Assembly (NCBI GenBank): GCA_002421605.1
Contig: DISJ01000008.1
Span: 1 to 32,503 of the forward strand
DNA length: 32,503 nt
Source: Rhodobacteraceae bacterium UBA6213
GTDB lineage: Bacteria > Pseudomonadota > Alphaproteobacteria > Rhodobacterales > Rhodobacteraceae
Direction: 5' to 3'
Shown here piece by piece: positions 6,865 through 14,895 of the stretch (positions are counted from its first letter, which is position 1; each line of letters opens with the position of its first letter). Both the position numbers and the translations under genes were made by a program. Below the pieces are notes generated by a model. That model saw only the letters and a list, made by a program, of their open reading frames with translations, was not told the DNA's origin and ran no database searches.

Positions 6865-8059
6865 GCAGCCGATGTCCAAGGCGGGGTGGACGCGCGTGGC
6901 CTTTGGCGACGTGGTGCGCCTGTCGAAAGCTCGGGTGGCCGATCCGGAGGCGGCCGGGATCGAACGTTTCGTGGGGCTGGAGCATATCGAACCCGGCGAC
7001 CTGCGCATCCGGCGCTGGGGCGACGTGGCCGATGGCACGACCTTCACTACGCTGTTCAAGCCCGGTCAGGTTCTGTTCGGCAAGCGCCGCGCCTATCAGC
7101 GCAAGGTGGCGGTGGCGGATTTCGAAGGGGTCTGTTCCGGCGACATCTATGTGCTGGAACCGGCGAACGACCGGCTGATGCCTGAATTGCTGCCGTTCCT
7201 GTGCCAGACCGACGCTTTCTTCGATCATGCCGTCGGCACCTCGGCCGGGTCGCTGTCGCCGCGCACCAACTGGACCAGTCTAGCCAGCTTCGAGTTCCTG
7301 CTGCCGCCGATCCAGGAGCAGGCGCGGTTGGTGGAGGCGTTCCTTTCGTTCGACAATGCCTGCGAAGCATTGCGCGAGCTTTCGAACAAATCGCGAGACC
7401 TTCTTTTCTCGACTTCCACCGAACTTTTGCATCAGCACAACTTGCTGAAGCTCACTCCCACATCGACGTTGCCCGCGCCGGGATGGCGCAACGTGGCCTT
7501 CAACGATGTATGTGAGCGCATCACCTATGGCTTCACAAACCCGATGCCGACGACCGATGCTGGGCCTTGGATGGTCACGGCAAAGGATGTCGTCGATGGG
7601 ATCATCGACTACACGAGCGCGCGCCATACACGCCGGGATGCGTTCGAAACAGAACTGACTGAGAAAAGTCGTGTGCGGATTGGCGACGTCTTGCTGACCA
7701 AGGACGGAACACTCGGACGGGTTGCCGTCGTCGATCGTGATGACGTCTGCATCAATCAGTCGGTTGCGGTTCTCAGGCCGAATGACAGGTCAGATGGGGT
7801 ATTTTTGTCCAAGGTGCTGCGCGCTCCGCAGATGCAGGCGCGCTTGATGAAGGATTCCGGCGGAAGCGCGGTGAAGCATCTCTACATCACCAAGGTTGGC
7901 GAAACCCGCTTCTTTCTCCCGAGCATCGAAGAACAGGCACGGATATCCGGTATCCTGAATAGCCTTGAAGAGCGTGTAAATGCCTCGGAAAAGCGACTTT
8001 CAGAGCTGAATAGTCTCAAGAAATCCATTTTGGAGGGCGAGGTTCATCATGCCCTTTAA
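6857..8059 (+). CDS. hsdS: Type I restriction-modification specificity subunit
   Basis: The protein has 400 aa and the usual two-half HsdS layout. Target recognition domain 1 covers about 10-150, ending FLLPPIQEQARLVEAF. The first conserved helical spacer is at about 151-195. TRD2 covers about 209-355 (PGWRNVAFNDVCERITYGF) and ends FFLPSIEEQARISGIL. The second helix covers 356-393 (LSELNSLKKSILEGE). HsdS sets the DNA sequence recognised by the methylase and endonuclease complexes. ATG 6857 is chosen because GGAGG at 6846-6850 lies 6 nt upstream; the ATG at 6851 directly abuts that site. It overlaps hsdR by 11 nt. DNA from about 7380 to 8040 looks less GC-rich than the flanks, suggesting that TRD2 was exchanged. 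Confidence 0.93.
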   Translation: MLEQPMSKAGWTRVAFGDVVRLSKARVADPEAAGIERFVGLEHIEPGDLRIRRWGDVADGTTFTTLFKPGQVLFGKRRAYQRKVAVADFEGVCSGDIYVLEPANDRLMPELLPFLCQTDAFFDHAVGTSAGSLSPRTNWTSLASFEFLLPPIQEQARLVEAFLSFDNACEALRELSNKSRDLLFSTSTELLHQHNLLKLTPTSTLPAPGWRNVAFNDVCERITYGFTNPMPTTDAGPWMVTAKDVVDGIIDYTSARHTRRDAFETELTEKSRVRIGDVLLTKDGTLGRVAVVDRDDVCINQSVAVLRPNDRSDGVFLSKVLRAPQMQARLMKDSGGSAVKHLYITKVGETRFFLPSIEEQARISGILNSLEERVNASEKRLSELNSLKKSILEGEVHHAL

Positions 8060-11012
8060 CGAGTCAAACACCGTCGAAGCCCATCTGCGTGACCTTCTCG
8101 CAGGCTCAGCCTCCGCCCGCCCGGCGCAGCTCTCCATCGGCCTCGCCCGCACAGGCGGCCGGATCGCGGGCCTCGGCTGGCACTACGTCGCCCCCGCCGA
8201 CCTTCCCCGCCAGCCGCAAGAGGTGCTTGTCGAACCCCACCTACGCGACGCCCTGATCCGCCTGAACCCCGACATCGCCGCCAACCCCGGCCGGGCCGAT
8301 GACGTGCTCTACCGTCTGCGCGCCATCGTCATGGGCGCGCGGTCGGACGGGCTGGTGAAGGCGAACGAGGAATTCGCCGCGTGGCTGCTGGGCGAACGCT
8401 CGATGCCCTTCGGCGCAAACGGCGAACACGTCACCATCCGCCTGATCGATTTCGACGAGATCGAGAAGAACAGCTTTGTCGTCACCCAGCAATTCACCAT
8501 CCGGGCGGGCAAGACCGAAAAGCGCGCCGATCTGGTGCTGCTGGTCAACGGCATTCCGCTGGTGCTGATTGAGGCCAAGACGCCGGTGCGGTCCAGCCAG
8601 AGCTGGCTCGACGCCGCCATCCAGGTCCATGACGATTACGAGAAGAACGTGCCGGAGCTGTTCGTGCCGAACGTCTTTTCGGTGGCGACCGATGGCAAGG
8701 AGTTCCGCTACGGCTCGATCCGGATGCCGGTCGATCTGTGGGGCCCTTGGCGCGACGGCGACGGCAAGCAATCGCTGGGCGAGGTGGAAAAGGCCGCCAC
8801 CTCGATGCTGCGCCCGGCGATGGTGCTCGACATGCTCGACAGCTTCACGGCGTTCGCCACGCAGAAGGGCAAGCACCGCATCAAGATCATCGCCCGCTAT
8901 CAGCAGGTGGACGGCGTGAACAAGATCGTCGCGCGCGTGGTGGCGGGCCAGCCGCGCAAGGGGCTGATCTGGCACTTCCAGGGGTCGGGCAAATCGCTGC
9001 TGATGCTGTTCGCCGCGCGCAAGCTGCGGCTGCACCCGGCGCTGAAGAACCCCACGGTGCTCATCGTGGTGGACCGGATCGACCTCGACAGCCAGATCTC
9101 CGGCACCTTCTACGCCGCCGACATGGCCAACATGGTGCGCACGGAAAGTCGCAAGGAACTCGCCGATCTGCTGGGCAAGGACGCGCGGAAGGTGGTGATC
9201 ACCACGATCCACAAGTTCGCCGAGGCCGACGGCGTGCTGAACGACCGCGACAACATCATCGTGCTGGTGGACGAGGCGCACCGAACGCAGGAAGGCGATC
9301 TGGGCCGCAAGATGCGCGAGGCGCTGCCGAACGCGTTCCTGTTCGGCCTGACCGGCACGCCGATCAACCGCTCCGACAAGAACACCTTCTACGCCTTCGG
9401 CGCAGACACCGACGAAGGCGGCTACATGAGCCGCTACGGCCTGAACGACTCGATCCGCGACGGGGCGACGAAGGAGCTGCACTTCGAACCGCGGCTGGTG
9501 GACTTGCACATCGACCAGAAGGCCATCGAGGAGGCCTATGCCGAGCTGACGCAGGGCCTGACCGACGAGGACAGGGATCGGCTGGGCAAGGCGGCGGCCA
9601 AGATGTCGATCCTGGTCAAGGCGCCCGAACGCATCCGCGCGATTTGCGGCGACATCGCCAAGCACTTCCAGGAGAAGGTCGCCCCGAACGGCTTCGGCGC
9701 GCAGGTGGTGACCTTCGACCGTGAGAGTTGTCTGCTCTACAAACAGGAACTCGACCGCCACCTGCCGCCCGAGGTCTCGGACGTAGTGATCTCGGTCAAC
9801 AGCGGCGAGCCCGAATATGCGGCCTTCAAGCGCGACCGGGATGGCGAGGAGAAGCTGCTCGACCGGTTCCGCGACCCGAAGGACCCGCTGAAGATCATCA
9901 TCGTGACGTCGAAGCTGCTGACCGGCTTCGATGCGCCGATCCTGCAGACGATGTATCTGGACAAGCCGCTGCGCGACCACACGCTCTTGCAGGCGATCTG
10001 CCGGACGAACCGTCCCTATGGCGAGCAGAAGACGCATGGCCTGATCGTCGACTACCTCGGCATCTTCGACGACGTGGCGCAGGCGCTGAAGTTCGATGAG
10101 GAGGGCGTGCAAAAGGCGGTGTCGAACATCGCCGAGCTGATCAACGCGCTGCCGACCGCCCTGCAGAAATGCCTCGCCTATTTCGCGGGCGTAGACCGAA
10201 GCCTGACCGGCTACGAGGGCCTGATCGCCGCGCAGGAATGTATCCCGGACAACGACTTGCGCGACGCCTTTGCGGCCGATTTCAGCGTACTGGCGCGCAT
10301 ATGGGAGGCGCTGTCGCCTGATCCGGTGCTGACGCAGTACGAGACCGACTATCGCTGGCTGGCGCAGGTCTACGAATCCCTGAAGCCCTCCAGCGGCACA
10401 GGGCGGCTGCTTTGGCATCGGCTGGGCGCCAAGACCATCGAGCTGATCCACGAGAACGTCCATGTGGATGCGGTCCGCGACGACCTCGATACACTGGTTC
10501 TGGATGCCGAACTGCTGGAGGCGGTTCTCGGCAACCCTGACCCGGAAAAGAAGGCCAAGGAAATCTCGGTCAAGCTGGCGGGCCGCCTTCGGAAGCATGC
10601 GGGGAATCCGAAGTTCAAGGCGCTGGGCGAGCGCCTGGAGGACCTGAAGAACCGGCATCAGCAGGGTCTCCTGCTGTCGATCGACTTCCTGAAGGAGCTT
10701 CTGGCGCTGGCGAAAGACGTGGTGAAGACCGAGCGCGAGACGCCAGAAGAAGAGGACATCGACCGGGGCAAGGCGGCGTTGACCGAGCTGTTCGAGGAAG
10801 CACGGAACGGCGACACGCCTGTGATGGTCAAGCGGGTCGTGGACGATATCGACGAGATCGTGCGCGCGGTCAGGTTCGACGGCTGGCAAGCCACGCACGC
10901 GGGTGAACGCGAGGTCAAAAAGGCGCTTCGCCAGACCCTCTTCCGCTACAAGCTGCACCAGGACGCAGAGCTGTTTGAGAAGGCCTACGGGTATATTCGT
11001 GAATATTATTGA
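8049..11012 (+). CDS. hsdR: Type I restriction endonuclease subunit R
   Basis: The protein has 987 aa, within the HsdR range. The N-terminal PD-(D/E)XK nuclease has Asp161 in EKRADLVLL and the E175-A-K177 pair in LVLIEAKTP. The SF2 motor follows, with Walker A QGSGKS (311-316), DEAH (408-411), motif III-like TGTP (435-438) and a second RecA-like lobe with KLLTGFDAPILQTMYLDKPL and ICRTNRPYG. The C-terminal helical part contacts the methylase core in known systems. HsdR translocates DNA from unmethylated sites and cuts it at a distance. All active-site motifs look intact, so restriction is probably functional. The gene overlaps hsdS by 11 nt. Confidence 0.96.
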   Translation: MPFNESNTVEAHLRDLLAGSASARPAQLSIGLARTGGRIAGLGWHYVAPADLPRQPQEVLVEPHLRDALIRLNPDIAANPGRADDVLYRLRAIVMGARSDGLVKANEEFAAWLLGERSMPFGANGEHVTIRLIDFDEIEKNSFVVTQQFTIRAGKTEKRADLVLLVNGIPLVLIEAKTPVRSSQSWLDAAIQVHDDYEKNVPELFVPNVFSVATDGKEFRYGSIRMPVDLWGPWRDGDGKQSLGEVEKAATSMLRPAMVLDMLDSFTAFATQKGKHRIKIIARYQQVDGVNKIVARVVAGQPRKGLIWHFQGSGKSLLMLFAARKLRLHPALKNPTVLIVVDRIDLDSQISGTFYAADMANMVRTESRKELADLLGKDARKVVITTIHKFAEADGVLNDRDNIIVLVDEAHRTQEGDLGRKMREALPNAFLFGLTGTPINRSDKNTFYAFGADTDEGGYMSRYGLNDSIRDGATKELHFEPRLVDLHIDQKAIEEAYAELTQGLTDEDRDRLGKAAAKMSILVKAPERIRAICGDIAKHFQEKVAPNGFGAQVVTFDRESCLLYKQELDRHLPPEVSDVVISVNSGEPEYAAFKRDRDGEEKLLDRFRDPKDPLKIIIVTSKLLTGFDAPILQTMYLDKPLRDHTLLQAICRTNRPYGEQKTHGLIVDYLGIFDDVAQALKFDEEGVQKAVSNIAELINALPTALQKCLAYFAGVDRSLTGYEGLIAAQECIPDNDLRDAFAADFSVLARIWEALSPDPVLTQYETDYRWLAQVYESLKPSSGTGRLLWHRLGAKTIELIHENVHVDAVRDDLDTLVLDAELLEAVLGNPDPEKKAKEISVKLAGRLRKHAGNPKFKALGERLEDLKNRHQQGLLLSIDFLKELLALAKDVVKTERETPEEEDIDRGKAALTELFEEARNGDTPVMVKRVVDDIDEIVRAVRFDGWQATHAGEREVKKALRQTLFRYKLHQDAELFEKAYGYIREYY

Positions 11013-11025
11013 GGGCTTATAGGAG

Positions 11026-12057
11026 ATGACTGCTTCCAAACATGTTCTCGGTCGACTGACCCGGGTCGATCTCCGGAATATCTGGACGAGCGAGTCCAGT
11101 GACTTCACCCCGTGGCTGGCGCGAGAAGAAAACCTGACGGTATTGGGCGAAGCGCTCAGCATTGATCTCGAGCTGGAAGCACAGGAGAAGGCCGTTGGGC
11201 CTTTTCGGGCCGACATCCTGTGCAAGGACATCGGAACCGGTGCTTGGGTACTCGTCGAGAACCAGCTTGAACGCACGGACCACAGTCACCTGGGGCAGCT
11301 CCTGACATATGCCTCAGGGCTGGAAGCGGTGACGATCGTATGGATTGCGGCCAGATTCACAGAAGAGCATCGTTCGACACTCGATTGGCTCAACAAGATC
11401 ACAGACGAGAGCTTCCGGTTCTTCGGATTGGAGGTTGAGCTGTGGAGGATCGGGGACTCGCCCGCTGCACCCAAGTTCAACATCGTTTCCAAGCCGAACG
11501 ACTGGTCTCGCTCCGTCGCGCAGGCCGCGAGAGCCATCGACGAAGCTGAACTGTCTGACACGCGGGTGAAACAGCGAGCCTATTGGGGCGCCTTTCATCA
11601 GGCGCTTGACCAAGCTGCAGGCGCCGTTTCCGGTGGCCGTAAGCCGCAGCCACAGTCTTGGATGGGATACTCGATCGGTCGAACCGGCTTCAACCTTGGA
11701 GCGGTAATGATCCGCCCGAAGCGACAGATCAGGACGGAACTATACATCGCGGGCGACCAGGCGAAGGCCTTCTTCCACCTGCTCCACGAACAGCAGCAAG
11801 CCATCGAGCAGGAACTTGGCTATCCCCTTGAGTGGGAGGAGCTCCCCACGCGGCGCGATTGCCGCATCTCGGTCTACATGACGAACGTCGATCCGGAAGA
11901 CGAGCGAGACTGGACCCGCCAGCATGAGTGGCTGACGTCCAAGATCAACGACTTCCACAGGGTTTTTCTTGCTCGAGTGCGGGATCTGGACGCCGAAGAC
12001 TGGAAGCAAGATGGCGAGTTGGACGTCTCGGCCGGAACATCTCAGATTGAAGAGTAG
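11026..12057 (+). CDS. DUF4268 protein with PD-(D/E)XK-like N-terminal domain
   Basis: The protein has 343 aa. The N-terminal half looks like a restriction-endonuclease fold: FRADILCKD (Asp63), then WVLVENQLERTDHSHLGQLL (Glu78, with Gln80 in place of the usual Lys), then TIVWIAARFTEEHR. The C-terminal half (about 190-330, RAYWGAFHQALDQ, then RTELYIAGDQAKAFFHLLHE) matches DUF4268. Such proteins often lie beside restriction systems; their role is not established. It starts 13 nt after hsdR, so it is probably the last gene of the same operon. AGGAG touches the ATG directly, and GAGGG at 11011 gives a more normal spacing. It could be an accessory nuclease, or a DNA-binding protein if the E-x-Q site is inactive. 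Confidence 0.8.
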   Translation: MTASKHVLGRLTRVDLRNIWTSESSDFTPWLAREENLTVLGEALSIDLELEAQEKAVGPFRADILCKDIGTGAWVLVENQLERTDHSHLGQLLTYASGLEAVTIVWIAARFTEEHRSTLDWLNKITDESFRFFGLEVELWRIGDSPAAPKFNIVSKPNDWSRSVAQAARAIDEAELSDTRVKQRAYWGAFHQALDQAAGAVSGGRKPQPQSWMGYSIGRTGFNLGAVMIRPKRQIRTELYIAGDQAKAFFHLLHEQQQAIEQELGYPLEWEELPTRRDCRISVYMTNVDPEDERDWTRQHEWLTSKINDFHRVFLARVRDLDAEDWKQDGELDVSAGTSQIEE

Positions 12058-12293
12058 AGGAGTGCGAACTGCTGGCAGAGTTCGATTTATGTTCCTTCTG
12101 GGGTGCGACCCTGAAATCCAAGTGTTCAGCGCGCCATCCCATAAAACAACACAATTTCATTAGCTTATTGAAAATTCACCGAAACTGCGCAGTCAACAGG
12201 TCCGGAGAATATCGACCCCGAGAGACCACGTCCGGGCCTGCAGGCGCGGGCGACGGTTAATAGCCACACCCGCATAACCCCCGAAAACAACGG

Positions 12294-12315
12294 AAAAATC
12301 CGGCCGCAACCGGAT
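12294..12315 (-). terminator. Rho-independent terminator of tRNA-Ser
   Basis: On the minus strand a 6-bp stem (12310-12315 with 12298-12303, ATCCGG/CCGGAT) and 6-nt loop are followed by a run of T (12298-12294). It lies about 27 nt beyond the tRNA 3' end, a normal position. It also marks the core side of the island boundary. Confidence 0.7.
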
Positions 12316-12341
12316 CGGGAGAACGCTTTCGCGGGGGCAAG

Positions 12342-12431
12342 TGGCGGAGAGAAAGGGATTCGAACCCTTGAGACGGTTCCCCGCCTACACACTTTCCAGG
12401 CGTGCGCCTTCGACCACTCGGCCACCTCTCC
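12342..12431 (-). tRNA. tRNA-Ser (anticodon GGA), CCA encoded
   Basis: Read on the minus strand from 12431, this is a complete class II tRNA of 90 nt including an encoded CCA (12342-12344). The acceptor stem GGAGAGG pairs with the 3' strand ending CTCTCC, with discriminator G. The D loop, the long variable arm typical of serine tRNAs and the T arm with GGTTCGAATCC are all visible. The anticodon loop reads CTGGAAA, giving anticodon GGA for UCC/UCU codons. Its 3' end points towards the restriction island, the usual orientation when an element has integrated at a tRNA gene. Confidence 0.97.
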
Positions 12432-12440
12432 GTGGCGCGG

Positions 12441-12470
12441 TTTCTACGCGCGGATGTGGTTGCGTGACAA
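12441..12470 (-). promoter_or_regulatory. Probable promoter of tRNA-Ser
   Basis: The minus strand has a -35-like TTGTCA (12470-12465), an 18-bp spacer and a -10-like TAGAAA (12446-12441). This places the transcription start close to the tRNA 5' end at 12431. It matches a sigma-70 housekeeping pattern moderately well. Confidence 0.45.
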
Positions 12471-12495
12471 GGGGGAAAGGAAGGTCTGGGGGCGG

Positions 12496-13920
12496 TTAAT
12501 CGACGCCGCAGACCAGACCATGCACTGCGCGCACCGCGGCAAGCGCTGCTTCGGTCGGATTTACGGTGTAAGCAATGCCCCCCTCCCAGTTGTTGAACGC
12601 CTCCAGCGCGCTGATCGAACCGTTCCCCCAGCGCCCGTCCAGCGCGCCGGTATAGCAGCCGACACGCTGCAATTCCTGCTGCAGCGCCAGCGCCAGATTG
12701 CTGCCGTCGGGCGTGGGCGCAATGGCGTGGCCGGGGGTGCTGAGCGCGAGGTATGAGTCGAGCGCGCCGCGCGAGCCAGCACCAAAGGCGCCGTCGATCT
12801 GCCCTGTATAGGCCCCAGCGGCCTGCAAGAACTGCTGCACCCAGCGCGGCCCTGCAGACGACACCGCGTTGAAACTATCCAGCGCCATGCCCGGTTGCGA
12901 GCGGTAGAGGGCGAGGAAGGTTTGCACATAGACATCGCGTTCGCCCAACTGGTCGGCCACCATCAGCGCGCGATAGTAGCCTTCGTCATAGCCCATCTCG
13001 CCAGCGCGTTGATACAGCTGGAGCGCCGCGCGGTTGTCCTGTGCGGTGCCAATGCCGTTCTCATAAAGACTGGCGAGTTCCACCCAAGCGCGGGCAAAGC
13101 CACCCTGCCCTGCCTGCGTGTAAAGCGGTATGGCGCGGCGCGCCTCGCCGTCCCAGCGTGACACATCAAGCGCGTAAGCCGCCGACATGATAGCCTCGGC
13201 CTGATCGAAAAGCGCAGCGGCGCTTGCCTCGGGCGCAGCCTGTGCAACTGCGGACGCAGCAGGTGCAGAGGCGGCGGGTGCGGCGGCGTGGGCTGTTTCC
13301 AGTGCCTGCAACCGCGCCTCGGCGATCACCCGAAAGGTGCCATTTGGAAATTGCGCCAGATAAGCGCGGTAAAGGTTGGGGTCATTTGCGTCCTTGATTG
13401 CCTCCCAAAACGCCAGATCAAGTGCTGCATCTGCTGCAACCTGCATGGCTGGGGGCGCGGGCGCATCATCAGCCGTTAACGGCACCGCCAGATCGTCCGG
13501 TTCAGGGCGACATTCCAGCCCCGCGCCGCATTCAAGCATCGCCCCCTGTGGCGGCGCAGCGACACCAAGGTTCGAGCCACTCGAAACAGCGATATCGCCC
13601 GTGACCGGGCAATTGGCCCCCTGCGCGCAGGTCAGCAAGCTGGCACCCCCTGGCATCGAGGCCGCGCATTCAGCCGCAAGCTTTGCCAACGCCACTTCAC
13701 TTGGCACAAAATTTTGATCTGTCAGGCGGGTATAATACGTCATGCAGGCATTGGTCAGCAGTTGCGCCCCGAGATAGTCGCACACCCGCTTGTGCCCCGA
13801 TGCCAAAAGCGAGCCGAGTGCATTCTCGATCTGATACATTTCGCAAGCGTTCATTCGCTCTTCGGCCACGGTGGGTGCTGCCGCAACGCCCAAAACCAGG
13901 GCCAGGATCAGTTTCTTCAT
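12496..13920 (-). CDS. Secreted Sel1-repeat / peptidoglycan-binding-like protein
   Basis: The protein has 474 aa. It starts with a signal peptide (MKKLILALVLGVAAAPTVAE), so it is probably periplasmic. The N-terminal part is Cys-containing (several Cys pairs up to about residue 140), followed by an Ala/Pro-rich linker. A Sel1/TPR-like repeat region contains AWVELASLYENGIGTAQDNR. The C-terminal part carries two copies of a peptidoglycan-binding-like motif (AYTGQIDGAFGAGSRGALDS and CYTGALDGRWGNGSISALEA). ATG 13920 is preferred over a GTG 9 nt upstream because AGGGG lies about 9 nt before it and the signal peptide then begins MKK. The function is unknown; a scaffold or envelope-associated role is likely. 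It ends 65 nt before the tRNA. Confidence 0.75.
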   Translation of the reverse strand: MKKLILALVLGVAAAPTVAEERMNACEMYQIENALGSLLASGHKRVCDYLGAQLLTNACMTYYTRLTDQNFVPSEVALAKLAAECAASMPGGASLLTCAQGANCPVTGDIAVSSGSNLGVAAPPQGAMLECGAGLECRPEPDDLAVPLTADDAPAPPAMQVAADAALDLAFWEAIKDANDPNLYRAYLAQFPNGTFRVIAEARLQALETAHAAAPAASAPAASAVAQAAPEASAAALFDQAEAIMSAAYALDVSRWDGEARRAIPLYTQAGQGGFARAWVELASLYENGIGTAQDNRAALQLYQRAGEMGYDEGYYRALMVADQLGERDVYVQTFLALYRSQPGMALDSFNAVSSAGPRWVQQFLQAAGAYTGQIDGAFGAGSRGALDSYLALSTPGHAIAPTPDGSNLALALQQELQRVGCYTGALDGRWGNGSISALEAFNNWEGGIAYTVNPTEAALAAVRAVHGLVCGVD

Positions 13921-14076
13921 CTCAACCACCCCTTTCGCCTATGCCCCGCCCCCCTGCCACGGCGGGCGAATGCGCGCTGGCAAGCCCGCGCTGCTGCGCC
14001 AATCCAAAACGCGCGCCGGGGCTTTGTGAGGCCGCGTTTGCAAAGATTTCATGCCTTGCAGGCACGGGCCGCGCCA

Positions 14077-14148
14077 CCGCATTTACGGCTGCCAGCCCAT
14101 TGTTTGATATACGAATATTAGTCCTTATCTGGCCGCTGGTAAATGCGG
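14077..14148. repeat. 10-bp inverted repeat in the gap between alaX and the Sel1 gene
   Basis: CCGCATTTAC at 14077-14086 is repeated in inverted orientation as GTAAATGCGG at 14139-14148. The two arms enclose 52 nt that are unusually AT-rich for this chromosome (TTTGATATACGAATATTAG). The 249-bp gap holds no gene. The AT-rich core may be the promoter region of the Sel1-repeat gene, with the repeat as an operator or as ends of a small element remnant. No function can be assigned from sequence. Confidence 0.4.
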
Positions 14149-14169
14149 CACAGGGTCACCGCCACGGCC

Positions 14170-14895
14170 TCAGCCAAGCGTGATGCTAACGCGGCGGTTC
14201 TGGCGACCTTTGTTTTCGATCTTGCCGATCCTCACAGGCCCGATCTCGGCGGTGCGCGCCACATGGGTGCCACCACAAGGCTGCAGATCAACCTGCGTGG
14301 CGCCGGCGCCGATACGGATCAACCGCACTCTACCCTGCCCCTTGGGCGGCGCGACCGACAGCGTCTTTACCAAGCCGGGGTTTGCCTCTAGCTCCGCCTC
14401 GGTGATCCAGTCTTCGCTAACCACCAGATCGCGGGCAATCATTGCGTTCAGCGCAGCCTCGACTGCTGCTACATCGTCAGGCGGCTCTGGCATGTCGAAA
14501 TCAAGCCGCCCCTTGCCCGCGCCGATCTGCCCGCCCGTCACCGGTAGAGGAATCACTACGGAAAGTAGATGCAGCGCGGTATGGCTGCGCATGTGCAAAT
14601 AGCGCCGCGCCCAGTCGAGCCGCTGCGTTACCTCGGCCCCCACAGGCGGTAGCGCGGCCCCTGCGCCGGTTAGCAGCACCACGCCCCCTGCCCCGGTCTT
14701 GCGCGCTTCCACGATGGCCACTTCGCCCTCGCCCCAGTGCAGCGCGCCACTGTCGCCCGGCTGGCCACCGCCGGTCGGGTAGAACAACGAGGCATCGCAG
14801 ATTACGCCGCCGTCGGACGTATGCGCCAGAACCCGCGCGCTCGCTTCGCGTAGATAGGGTTGCGTGCGAAACAGCGGCAGCGTCGCTTCAGTCAT
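14170..14895 (-). CDS. AlaX-type alanyl-tRNA editing protein
   Basis: The protein has 241 aa and resembles the editing domain of alanyl-tRNA synthetase as a free-standing protein. The zinc-binding set is complete: H105-x3-H109 in RSHTALHLL, and C207 with H211 in QPCGGTHV. The N-terminal substrate-binding part contains SLFYPTGGGQPGDSG, the pattern shared with AlaRS editing domains. It hydrolyses mischarged Ser-tRNA-Ala or Gly-tRNA-Ala in the cytoplasm. The start at 14895 overlaps the 3' end of the upstream channel gene by 8 nt, so the two are probably translated together. Longer upstream frames lie inside that channel gene and are rejected. Confidence 0.9.
   Translation of the reverse strand: MTEATLPLFRTQPYLREASARVLAHTSDGGVICDASLFYPTGGGQPGDSGALHWGEGEVAIVEARKTGAGGVVLLTGAGAALPPVGAEVTQRLDWARRYLHMRSHTALHLLSVVIPLPVTGGQIGAGKGRLDFDMPEPPDDVAAVEAALNAMIARDLVVSEDWITEAELEANPGLVKTLSVAPPKGQGRVRLIRIGAGATQVDLQPCGGTHVARTAEIGPVRIGKIENKGRQNRRVSITLG

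Noticed and set aside
8241..11276. Minus-strand frame of 1011 codons opposite hsdR
   Set aside because: It is a shadow of the GC-rich hsdR coding strand; hsdR carries all expected motifs, while the shadow is low-complexity and Arg/His/Gln-rich.
12058..12293. Possible small gene in the gap after the DUF4268 gene
   Set aside because: Short frames there have no ribosome-binding site, overlap the previous gene or tRNA, and look non-coding.
1..12340. CRISPR array or retron in the island
   Set aside because: No regularly spaced repeats, no cas genes and no reverse transcriptase motifs are present.
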